Assembly (NCBI GenBank): GCA_022578605.1
Contig: MU394054.1
Coordinates: forward strand, 250,945 to 314,944
Direction: 5' to 3'
DNA from: Camillea tinctor
Lineage: Eukaryota > Ascomycota > Sordariomycetes > Xylariales > Xylariaceae
Length of the DNA stretch: 64,000 nt
Shown one piece after another: positions 50,224-60,087 of the stretch (position 1 is the stretch's first letter; every line of letters begins with the position of its first letter). The position numbers and the translations under genes are program-made. The notes under the pieces were generated by a model. The model searched no databases. It saw only the letters and a program-made list of their open reading frames with translations, and was not told the origin of the DNA.

Positions 50224-53200
50224 GTCTCCAAAATAAACGACAGCATCATTGGGCTAGTAAAGAAAAACAACAAACAAAAAAATGATTAAAAAATACAAAT
50301 CAAAGTATCCCCTATCCTCGAGGCCACCGTTACCTCCCCGCACGACTTTTCCGAGGTGCCCAGTCCCTTTCGAATTATATGTTGGATATATATATATCAG
50401 CGCTGGAGTTTAACGTGACGGAGTTATACGGAAACAGGGATTCTAGGGCCAAAGGGTGCGGACACAATCGACACCAGGTTTCTTTCAGGGGCCAGGTCTG
50501 GCTGGGGTTGGGGTCTGAATTTTTTTTTTCCGGTTACGGTGTAAAGGAACATCATTGCTTTCGGGGAATCGGTTATCACTACGAAACAAACTACTTGGGG
50601 CGCTTGTTTGTTTTTATTGGAATTATGGGCTCAACGGACGATGGTTTCTACGGTTTTTTTCTTTTAGGGAAAAGGGGAGAAAGGAAGGAAGAGGAGACAT
50701 ACCCATTACGACTCTACAAGGAGCCTTGTTTTTCATATTTGAGAGGCCCTCTCGTCAGTCTAGATGGACAACTATCATCATTCATGTTGGAGCATTTATG
50801 TACGGCTGTGATAGCCTCCCGTTTTAACACTACTCGTGTTTTCTCGAGAGGCTCGAAGATATTACGTGTATCATGAAGCTTGGGCTATATTGTTCGGTAG
50901 GGGCCGATCAAATCATATCATGTGATTGTATATGAATGGCGGTTTTAACAAATCTAACCTATTTGCATATCCGCTGTATTGGGTTGTTATTAAAAGTATA
51001 CTAGGTCATATATTTTACATCTTGAAAACGTGACATGGTGTTTATGCTTCATCTGGTTCACATAGTAAGTGATGATAGACAAAGTAAGCATCGTAGGGAT
51101 GCCTGCCATGACCCTTGTATACTGGGGTAGGTTAGGTTACTTCGTATGCTACTTGGAGAAGAATCAGTTGGGTCGATATCGAGGTATGTAGTTCAAGTTG
51201 GTCACTTAAACTCCGACACCCTGGGTATATATCAAAATACATTTAATACTCTGGACCTTGTTCCCGTCTCTCTCCCTCTCTATCCTTCCTTTCCTCCATC
51301 TATCTCGTGAAGTCCCCTTCCTCCTTCGAAACCAACCTCCCTTTCATTCTCAGTCTTTCTGTTCCGTCTATTTCCCCTTTCCACCCATCTCGCGCTATAG
51401 ACAAGGCACTAGGCCAGCTAGCTCCCCCTCGTTTTTAGTATAGTAATAATAATCGTCTTTCAGGGTTGGTTTTTAGCAGTACATGGGTTTAGATACATAG
51501 TATACTATTATAAAATTTTGGCCATGGGGTCATGGGCATGTTTACTACCCCCTGCTAAACTATCTGCGGGTTAGACTAGGCTGGAAACTAGTCGTCAACT
51601 AGCAGTTTTGCGGCAGCGCATTGAAGCGAGTACGTAATGGAATTTAGGAATAGAATAGATATCTTGTGTCTACTAATGAACATAGCTTATGGGAGACTAC
51701 TGGACTGGGAGAGGGTGGTAGGGAGGCAGAGGTAAGGGGTTTTTCTTGAAAAGCTAGCCTTCTATATTGGTGTATTGAACGTTGGTAACATACTTACATA
51801 CGTGCAGTATATACTTCTCCAGGGCTCTACATCCATATGATGTTATGACTTAAGGGTTTCCAATAGTAGTGCTGAAATACTAGATACCCGTTGCTAATTT
51901 TATCGATTCATCTATTGTGTAATAGAAAGATTTAGTCGCCTTCCATACTTTAGCTTAACCACAAAGCGTCAATAGAACAAGCCCCCCCCTGAAAAACTAA
52001 AACAGTTGTTTACCTAAGTTAGTTTTCAATATACCGTCTTGCTAAGTAGTTTTTTGTGTGTCATATGGATATGGATGTTGCCTATTGCTTGGAGAGCATT
52101 ACATAGTATGAGATATGCAGGTGAGGCAAGTTACTCGTGTGAGAGTGTATACACTACCCTATTTTTCAGAACCCCTGGGTTTTCCTCGACCCTCTCCACC
52201 CTCCCCTCCACCCCCCTTTTTCTTCTCCACAATCCCACATCCCGCTTGTAAGACGGGTCATTTATCTAGACCCCGACCCCTCTCCAACCCCGGGTAACCT
52301 AGGTAGATAACTTACTTACATACACTATGCTGTACGTATATCGATGTCCTTGTATACTATAACTAGAGCCGTTGAGTTAAATGGATAGGTAGATAGGTAT
52401 AGAATATCTACTGAATTAGGTATGTACACAAGAAAGCTGCTACAATTGAAAACATCTCTCTCCGCGGGCCCCGGCCCCCTACCGGACAAGTCCCTCTCTC
52501 CGCGCCGAGATAAAACCAAGATGTATAGAACAATCTATTAAGTATTTATTTATGGGACTCTGTGTTTTTGACATGTGCTATCGCCTCGTCTCGCCCTTGG
52601 GTATATTGGGATTTCCTTCTCATGTTCCATCTCCCTCCTTTTTGGTTTCTCCGCTCTCCGTAGTGTTTACCTAAGTCTATTTTCTCGAGTTCTCTCCCTT
52701 CTTTTTACTTCTCTCTCTATCTTTTACTTTAAAGTCTTCTCTAGATAGGGGAGTTTATTTAGCTATCTGATGATTAAACAGATCACGTTTCTAATGTACT
52801 CACTACGACGCTACGTGAGAGCAAGAAAAGATCAGGTATTATTTCATGGGGTCATTAATAGTAAAAAAGTGGTTTTGTTCCCCTGCCCGGGAATAGGTGC
52901 ATCTGTATCACTATAGGATTTCCAATGCGTCACACATGATTCGGTATAGTCCCGACAGCGTAACCTGATAGTATTACCTCAAAAAGAGAAAAAGGAAATA
53001 CGACGAAAAAAAATGGAAGTATACGCTTCCTCGCTTACGCACCAACCTCGTGTTTGAGGCTGATCAAAGAATAAAGAACCCTAGAAGAGAAAAGGGGAAA
53101 ACGCGAGCAATCCAAAACATGGGGTTGAGACAGAGACAAGACGGGGAAGATGCTACTACACCTGAGAATTAAAAAAAACGTGGCAAAGTCGGTTTCTTCA

Positions 53201-54321
53201 TAAAACTTGAAAGGGGGTGGGTGTGGAAGAGAAGGTGTTATTTCGGTGGTTTTGAGTGTAGCTACATAGGTAGGTCGCTGATTACGTAGGGCGAAGGGGT
53301 AAGTTGCGAGGGGAGGGCGGTTGATAGGTAGTATGTGCATCATGACACTCCTCTGATATTACCCCAGACGCATTCCCGTACGTATACAGGCAAGCGAGTA
53401 TAGAACAACGGCCCTTTACGCAGGTCGATATGTACGTGGGTTGTGTGTGTGCATGGGCTAGGCTGAGTTTTTTCTATAACGAGCACATGTCATCTCGGCA
53501 TCACTATGATTAGCTTGCCCTGCAGGTTCCCAGATCTTGGAGCTTATACATTGTGTCTTTTTTATTATTCGATTATTATACATACCCAGACAGGGAATAG
53601 TGGAGGAGGGAAGGAGTGAAACTTAAAGTCAATTCTCTCTCTTGTCTCCGCCCTTCCGCCTTCCGTCCCCCCTAATCGTAATAGCAGGCCCGAAACCTGG
53701 AGTGACGATATGCAGACCAACTACCCTAACCCTGTCTACCTATACCCCTTTCTGCACTCTACCCCGTACCCTATGTATGGCAGGTATGCATGTGCATTGC
53801 ATACACACATGCGCGCACGTATGCAATGATTCTAAGCGACGACAACTAGCAATATACCGTCCCTTCCTCCCTATAGCCACCCGCCCCCTTTTTCATTATC
53901 AACTCCGGTGAAAAAAAAAATCAGAGCTGAAAAGATCAAAAGAATTTTGAAGAAGAAATTCCTATTACCCGTTTCCGGTCCCCTTTGAAACCGGGTTTCA
54001 TGCAGTGCTTTTAATATGCCCAGTCTGCTCATCTATCCATGTGAACAAAAAATTCGATCTCTCTTTTTTGGATCTCTCTTTTTTGGATCTCTCTTTTTTG
54101 GATCTCTCTTTTTTGGATCTCTCTTTTTTGGATCTCTCTTTTTTGGATCTCTCTTCCTTGAGAATAAAAAATAAAAGCACACCTCCCAAGAAACCCAGTA
54201 CCGTACTCCCGTGCAAGTGTATGGTGCGTATACAAGTACAGTAGGCAATGAAACAGAGAGTAAAAAAACAGAAAGCGAAGATGGGAGAACTGCATAGCCA
54301 AGTTCGTCCGTTCGTCCCCCT
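50224..54321. other. 4.1-kb gene-poor region
   Basis: No convincing gene. A 165-residue ORF at 50379-50876 lacks any motif and looks like chance. The rest is AT-rich or pyrimidine-rich, with the palindrome ACCTAGGT at 52297-52304 and TA/CT simple repeats. The right end contains the 15-bp minisatellite at 54056-54160, just beyond the 3' end of the phosphoesterase gene. Confidence 0.5.
54056..54160. repeat. 15-bp minisatellite, seven units
   Basis: Six perfect tandem copies of GATCTCTCTTTTTTG and a seventh variant with TTCCTTG. Because the unit is a multiple of three, it opens long repetitive frames on both strands (RDPKK and LDLSF type peptides). These frames are artefacts of the repeat. It lies 160-265 bases downstream of the ted1-type gene, probably in its 3' untranslated region. 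Confidence 0.95.
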
Positions 54322-56618
54322 TTACCCCTGATGGGCCAAGTAAGCAAAGAAGAGTAGCACCATCCAAACCACTCTCCAGCTTGTTGTCCAAATCTCCCTC
54401 CCAATGAGGCCGAGTGTCGACCGTTGCCGCGATGCCGGCTTCCATATGTCGTTCCGCGCCTTGTCGTAGTATCCATCCCTCCTGATCTCAATGCGAGGGC
54501 CTCGGTTCTGGCCCCAGCCCCACTTCCCCGGAGCTGGCTTGCCTTTAGGTTTAGGTGAGGCATTGCGCGCGTGCGCTACTAGCCCGTGGGAGAGGGAGGG
54601 GCCACGGGGTCTGGTAGATGTGCGGGCCGATGGGAGATTCGATGCGGGGGTAGCCGAGGATGTGGATTTCAGGTGGTAGACATCTTGGTCGTCGGTCTCG
54701 GTCTTGGCCTTGAAAATGGGAAGCACCGCTGATGGTGGATTCTGCACAGGGTCAAGCGCGAACGGCTCGAGCTTGAGCACTGGCACAAGAACAGCCCGCG
54801 CAGCCAATACCAAGAGACTTAGAACCCCCAGAACGGCATAGGTAAGAAATGTCGAGAGTTGATTCGGCAGTAAGCAGAGGTGAGTTTGTATAGTTTTCGT
54901 AGCGCTAGGGAATGGGTTTCCTTGGCTGTCCACAGGATTGTAGAGCGAAACCATCTGAAAGCCCGGAGTGGGCACGCCCATAGCCATGCTCAAGCTTTTG
55001 ACCGTGATCTCACGGACGTTCTCCTTCTGGTCAGAATGGACAACTTCACAATAATCATGGTCATCTCCTGAAAATACATGCTTAACATTGCCAATGCTCT
55101 TGATCATCATGACGGAATCCTCTTCGCTCATCACATTTTGGTACTGGTATCCGCCTGATACACTAATCGCATTGCGATGATCTGGAAACACGGATGCCGT
55201 TTGGCCCTTGGGGGGTTTCGTTGGTGGCCAATGCTCTCGCATGGGACCACAGGGCGTACCAGGATCGCGATACAATGGTACGTGAGTTAGGAGGATAGTT
55301 GGGAAGTCGGGCGCGTCTTCTCCAACATCCATGGTCGGTAGTCTGCTATAGTCTGCATTATCAAGATCCTCGACTCTGTGGTCAAAGGTGACCTGGTCTA
55401 TCTCGCCTCTCCAGAAACGAAGCTCCCTTTGAACAGCCCTCCTCTTGGTCGCCTTGACTTCTCCCAAGAACTGTTGAACGGGTTCATATATACCATGCAA
55501 ATCCACTCTGTCTTTCATGGCCGAGGTGCCGGCGCTCAAGGATACTGAATCCACAGATACGAATGTGTGGTTTCCAATGACGTCTACTCGATTCGTCTCG
55601 CCAAAGTAAGCACTGAAACGGTCTCGCACAGGTAGCTTAACTTCAGCGCCGAACCCCAGATCGTGGTTTCCGGGCAAGCTCGAGATGAGCTTGCGGCCTC
55701 TCTGCCATGGCCCCGAGAAGACGCCTCCCAGATTCCAGTTCTGATAGAATATGTCCCCAAATCGCGAGTACTCCCTCAACCAATAAACCTCGCCATAATT
55801 CTTATGCCACTGCTTCAAATACTTCTTCTCTTGTGAAGGTCTATGGTCCTTAGCCCATTCTGGGTCGTCGAAGTTCCCATGCGCTGTCTTCCACTCCCTA
55901 CCGCCGTCGAACAAGTCCCCTAAGAAGAAAACGGTATCCGGATGAAGCACCTGCTGTAGCTGGTTGTAGGATCTTCGCATGTAGTTGTCGGTAATGAGCA
56001 TAGTTAAGGGGTTGAGCGGCCAGGGGCGGCCGGGGTAGGAATGGGGATCGATGATCTGGGGGTCGGCAACGAATATTAGGTGGTGTGGTGTTGCTCCGGG
56101 AGGCTATTTGCAGAGCAGAAAGTCAGTTAAAGAATTGTTCCTATGTCCTCGATTATGTCTTCGAGAGGCGAGTAACAAGGGATGAGGGGCGTGGGCAGCA
56201 GGGAACGTACCCAATCCTCCCAATGGTCCCAGTCACAACTCCGCACTTTGTTTGAAAATGTCCACCGTTCCCCCCAGAGCATCACGACCATCCAGAAGAC
56301 AACCAGCAGGTGGGGGAGGCTGAGGATTCGCCGTCTTATCATGTTGCGCCTGAGCTGGTGGCCACCCCGCATAGCCAGACTCCAGACCATTTGCCTGCCC
56401 GGACCCTGAGCATAAGCCCACATGCGCCGGAGGAGGGATTTCGCACCGGCTGCTATGTCGTCGCATATAGACTGGAAATCGCCATGGTCCCGCGAGCTAT
56501 AGTCTTCGTCGTAGGGCGTAGAGTAGTAGCTGGTAGTAGCGGACTGGCGATGACCAGAGCTGGAGCCGTAACTATAGCCGTAGCCATTGCTGTTACCGTT
56601 GCTATACGACGGCGCCAT
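54322..56618 (-). CDS. Cdc1/Ted1-family metallophosphoesterase (GPI-anchor remodelling)
   Basis: Two exons, 56618-56211 and 56103-54322, encode 729 residues. The family (yeast Cdc1 and Ted1, mammalian PGAP5) removes ethanolamine phosphate from GPI-anchor mannoses in the ER so that GPI proteins can leave it. A Ser/Tyr/Gly-rich N-terminus is followed by a membrane segment (about 98-114, LPHLLVVFWMVVMLWG). The phosphoesterase core follows: FVADPQ directly after the intron, GDLFDGG (198-204), LPGNHDLGFG (GNHD 281-284), LLTHVPLY (about 407) and FSGDDHDYCE (482-488). Two further hydrophobic segments lie near 545-570 (LTYAVLGVLSLLVLAARAVL) and at the very end (WRVVWMVLLFFAYL). The 107-nt intron has a GTACGT donor and an AATAG acceptor and keeps phase 0. 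Which of Cdc1 or Ted1 it matches cannot be settled without alignment. Confidence 0.88.
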
Positions 56619-57411
56619 GGTGGTGATGTGCTGGAAAGGGATCCATAAAGGCCTCAGGTAATGCTATGGTGGCCGTGCCTGTGAGAGCTGGCGCAATTGG
56701 GCAGGACAGAAATAAAGAAAAGAGATTGATGTGGTACGTAAGAAGCTATAACTTAAGTGAGGTTCCTGGTGTACCTAAGGTATAAGATGTATACCTAAAT
56801 AAGTTGTCGAGTCCACTTCCGGAAGTTTTAGAGGGGGGGTCCTTGTCATATGGAGTACAGTATCTTGAAGCTACACGCGTCTGGGCTGACACAGTGTAAA
56901 ACGTTAAAAAAAAAAAAAAAAGAAGGGCAATGGAAAGAGGATTATGGATTTTATGTGGAGAAGAAATCGGGGAAGATCATCTAAAATAGGAAGTAGATTT
57001 TAAATCAGGTTTAGCGTCACTCCTCTAAAACCTCTATTATGGCTGGTAGCCTCTATGCCGAAGTGTAGCCGGACTTATCGATAAAGGGATAGACAATCAG
57101 GTACTAAGTGCGAGAAATTTAGGTAGGATCACAAATACTTTAGCACGAACTTTTGAACAGCAATTAATTCTTTTTTTTTGTTTTGAAAAAATATTCTTAA
57201 AAAAGAAATGCCTTTATTTATCTTAATAGTGAATATTTAAAATATCGAAATGTATGGTTGTTAAGCTGTTGCTATTTGAATTAAGAGCGTTGGATGTCTC
57301 TTAACGTCCGCTGTCTAGGTTACCTAACACTCACTAAATTCTGCATAGTTAAAAAGAGGACATCAACATAATGATCTTTAACCATTCCAGTTATAACACT
57401 AAAAGCTTTAT

Positions 57412-57435
57412 TAATGCGCATTAGTATTAATACTA
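57412..57435. repeat. Two overlapping perfect palindromes
   Basis: TAATGCGCATTA (57412-57423) overlaps by two bases TAGTATTAATACTA (57422-57435). Each is exactly self-complementary. Confidence 0.9.
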
Positions 57436-57545
57436 TAAATGTATACTTAAACAGTTACTTCAATGGCCTTCTTGCTATAACATGAAATACTCAATTTAAA
57501 TTAATGATAACGGTAAAGTTAATTATATGGGATACCATCTATCAA

Positions 57546-57567
57546 CTAAGTTAAACCGTTAACTTAG
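57546..57567. terminator. 9-bp hairpin downstream of the first SprT-like gene
   Basis: The arms CTAAGTTAA and TTAACTTAG are perfect complements separated by the loop ACCG. It lies about 80 bases past the stop codon of the gene at 57648-58775, so it would be in its 3' untranslated region. A role in 3'-end processing is only a guess. Confidence 0.4.
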
Positions 57568-57647
57568 ATTAGCAGGTATACTCTATTCTACTATAAGGGG
57601 ATGTATTGATAACATGATATGAGAATGATGATGCTTCTGGGTCACAC

Positions 57648-58775
57648 CTATTTAGCACTATCGTCATCGCCATCCTCTTTTTTTCCCGTATGGTTAGCCT
57701 TCTTTTCCTTGCTCTTGACCTTATCATTCTCGTCATTAGACTGATTATCCCCTGTTGCAGAGCTACTGCCCTTCTTCGATTTACTGTCTTGTTGTTCAGC
57801 AGGCTTGCTCTCCTTTTTATCGCCGGTGGGTGACCCAGAACCTAACCCTTGCCTTCTTGGCCTGGCTGCATACTTCTTCACGTGAACCCTTAGTCGTTTC
57901 GAGTCGATAATCACTTTGTCTTCACGAATTTGAATGAGCTGAAGATGGCTGGGCGCCTTGACTAATGGTAGGAATTCCTTTAACATCCCAAACTCTTTAT
58001 CGTCCCGTATACGCGTCTGCTCTAGTTCATAAGCCGGGCGGTACACGAAACCTGTAAACGATGGGTGCAGAAAAACGTCTTTTAGAGCAGGTCTCCATTG
58101 AGATATACAGGACATGACCGCGTAAGAGAGAGCCCTAAAGGTTGGGCCGTGCTGACTCTTCTTTATGCCTGAAGTATTGAGCACATTGCGCTCGCACTGG
58201 GGAAGATCACACACAAACGTGTCTATATAGGCGTGAGTCATCTCATGTAGTGAGGTTTCAACCAAGTCCGGAAGAGCATGGAGACTACCGCCTGACGTCT
58301 GTCTCACGATCCTCAAGATACACCGAAGAGCACCGTCTGGATATTTGCTATACTCACACTGGCCAAGACTTCCCGGATAGTCTTTATGCTCGCCCATCTG
58401 CGCTTCTACGATGGGTTGAGCGCCTCTGGCCATGGACCCGAGGAAAAAATAGTCATCCATGTGTTCCACAAAACCCTTCAAGATTTGGGCCAGGTCTTGA
58501 GCGTGCAGTTCTTCGGTAGTGTATTCCATACAACGGTCGAACCTCTTGAGGAAATTCTCTTTCGCCTCACGTTGAAACAGAGGCTGTTCGTCCTCTGGAA
58601 CATCAAAGAAACTGCCTACAGTGCAGTTGAGCAAGTCCCGAGCTTTGTATTTTCGAACTTCCAGTTGAGGACGATCTTGGTCAGCCTTTACATATGCAGG
58701 TGGTGCAGGGTGACGTATTGGGCATGATTCAAATGTTTTCATAGTCTCTGTGGGCTTGATATTGTGTGATGCCAT
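57648..58775 (-). CDS. SprT-like zinc metalloprotease-type protein
   Basis: A single exon of 375 residues. The metal-binding signature is complete: HEMTH at His177-His181 in a helix (ETSLHEMTHAYIDTFVCD), and a third ligand His209 in KSQHGPTFRALSYAV, as in SprT/Spartan-type zincins. Upstream is a helical segment (HAQDLAQILKGFVEHMDDYF) shared with the paralogue at 60088-61310. The C-terminal 80 residues are a charged Lys/Glu/Ser/Asp-rich tail, probably disordered. There is no signal peptide or membrane segment. Spartan-type enzymes cut DNA-protein crosslinks, but many fungal SprT-like proteins are uncharacterised, so the substrate is not known. Codon use is AT-rich, unlike the GC-rich paralogue. 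Confidence 0.75.
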   Translation of the reverse strand: MASHNIKPTETMKTFESCPIRHPAPPAYVKADQDRPQLEVRKYKARDLLNCTVGSFFDVPEDEQPLFQREAKENFLKRFDRCMEYTTEELHAQDLAQILKGFVEHMDDYFFLGSMARGAQPIVEAQMGEHKDYPGSLGQCEYSKYPDGALRCILRIVRQTSGGSLHALPDLVETSLHEMTHAYIDTFVCDLPQCERNVLNTSGIKKSQHGPTFRALSYAVMSCISQWRPALKDVFLHPSFTGFVYRPAYELEQTRIRDDKEFGMLKEFLPLVKAPSHLQLIQIREDKVIIDSKRLRVHVKKYAARPRRQGLGSGSPTGDKKESKPAEQQDSKSKKGSSSATGDNQSNDENDKVKSKEKKANHTGKKEDGDDDSAK

Positions 58776-59528
58776 AATGCTATTGTGTTGCGTTGGGTAT
58801 TGGATTTATGTGATACTCGGGCTGTCTTTATGATTTTGATTGGTTATTGTTCTATTTGCGAGTACAATCGAGTACAATACAATAGTATTTATAATATTTA
58901 TAGGAGAAATAGTAAGGGTTCTATATAGGTCTAAGGGTGTCGGCAAGAGCCTATTGTTATCTCGAAGGTCCTATCCAGGTTCACATTTAGGAACGTGACC
59001 TTCAAAGAAGTTGACTCTTTGCAGACCAATGGGCGTTATATAACACTTGCATAGGTTGCTCACCCTCTGAATGCCCAAGAATATTTATGCATGGTTAACT
59101 CGGGTTGCATCTAATTGATTCTGTTCATGTTATTGAAGACATAAACCCACACGACCGCAGCACGTTTAGAGCATTTGTGTCTAAAGAAGTCCATTTCATA
59201 GGATAGACCTTCATGATAGGCAATAGTACCATGTACTATTATGAAACTTGCCGAATTGCAACTCTCTAAGATGTTATCATACATTTAAGCATTAAATATA
59301 TCAACATACATGTGTAGTCAATCATATGTGCATTGGAAAGGAACTGTAAGTAATCTAGTTCATTCCATTTCAAAGTTAGGCCAGCGTACTATACTCATGC
59401 TACTATACAGGTCTGCTAGGTAGTCTTGGCATATTGCTTATCCGAGCAAGTTTAATCTATATAATTGGGTTTAGATGGTTAATTTAATATGCAGCATCCA
59501 ATCACATGACTACCAGTCAATTGGTTAG
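58776..59528. other. AT-rich spacer between the SprT-like gene and the tRNA
   Basis: No gene seen. It carries the promoter side of the SprT-like gene and AT-rich sequence with short repeats such as AGTACAAT near 58861-58878. Confidence 0.6.
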
Positions 59529-59610
59529 GGCGCAGTGGCAGAGTGGTCTAATGCGCAAGACTAGAAATCTTGTTCCTTCGGGAGCGTCTGTTCGAATCAG
59601 GCCTGCGTCG
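59529..59610 (+). tRNA. tRNA-Ser, anticodon AGA
   Basis: Cloverleaf fits: acceptor stem GGCGCAG/CTGCGTC (59529-59535 and 59603-59609) with one G-U pair, and discriminator G at 59610. The D-arm carries the A box TGGCAGAGTGG (59536-59546). The anticodon stem is CAAGA/TCTTG with loop CTAGAAA and anticodon AGA at 59563-59565. A long variable arm (TCC...GGA) is typical of serine tRNA. The T-arm GTCTG/CAGGC carries the B box GTTCGAATC at 59590-59598. There is no intron. With inosine at position 34 it would read UCU and UCC. Confidence 0.93.
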
Positions 59611-60087
59611 AATTGCATTTCTTTTTTTAACTCCCTTTTCTCGTTACCCCTTTTATTTCTATTCACTTTAAGAACCTAGGTACACCAGACTTATTTTCTT
59701 TTTGTTCACCTCTAGTGTGTTGAGACGAAATTTATTCGAAAATCCGACTTCATTTATAGCAATTTGAAAGTTCCAAAATATTCTTGTGTGCGGAAGTATT
59801 TAACCATTGGGTCTTCGGTGGTGAAGAATCATTAGCCTGGTTTACATTGTTGAATTCAAAACAACTTTCTCGGATTAGATGTATAATACCTGGAGTAACT
59901 ATAGTTCCTTATGTCCTTGGTGTGAAATCTATGGTATCGTCTAAGGCCATAGCAAGTACCGTAATAGTTTTCGTCAGTTAATACAACGCCACGCATGATT
60001 TTTACATGGCATATTAGACACTTTCCTCCTTTCTCGCTGACGGTCTTGATACATGCTACTACTAAGAACTGTATCTCTAGTTTCTTT
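59611..60087. other. Spacer between tRNA-Ser and the second SprT-like gene
   Basis: AT-rich with no gene seen apart from the tRNA terminator. It includes the word ACCTAGGT at 59674-59681 and the 3' flank of the paralogue. Confidence 0.6.
59618..59628 (+). terminator. RNA polymerase III terminator of tRNA-Ser
   Basis: A T-rich run with seven consecutive T (59622-59628) begins 12 bases after the tRNA 3' end. Confidence 0.8.

Larger units (their letters stand above)
56619..57647. other. AT-rich island between the phosphoesterase and the first SprT-like gene
   Basis: No gene seen. 56905-56922 is a poly-A run. From about 57000 to 57640 the sequence is strongly AT-rich and enriched in TpA steps, resembling DNA degraded by RIP mutation. 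It contains the palindromes and hairpin listed separately. Confidence 0.6.

Noticed and set aside
50379..50876. 165-residue ORF after the sugar transporter
   Set aside because: No motif, mixed composition, no splice or promoter support; probably chance in 3' flank.
54056..54160. CRISPR-like array
   Set aside because: Units are directly abutting with no spacers, and the genome is eukaryotic.
54005..54563. Long overlapping ORFs with LDLSF, RDPKK or EIQKR repeats
   Set aside because: Created by the 15-bp minisatellite, whose unit is a multiple of three. Not a protein-coding repeat gene.
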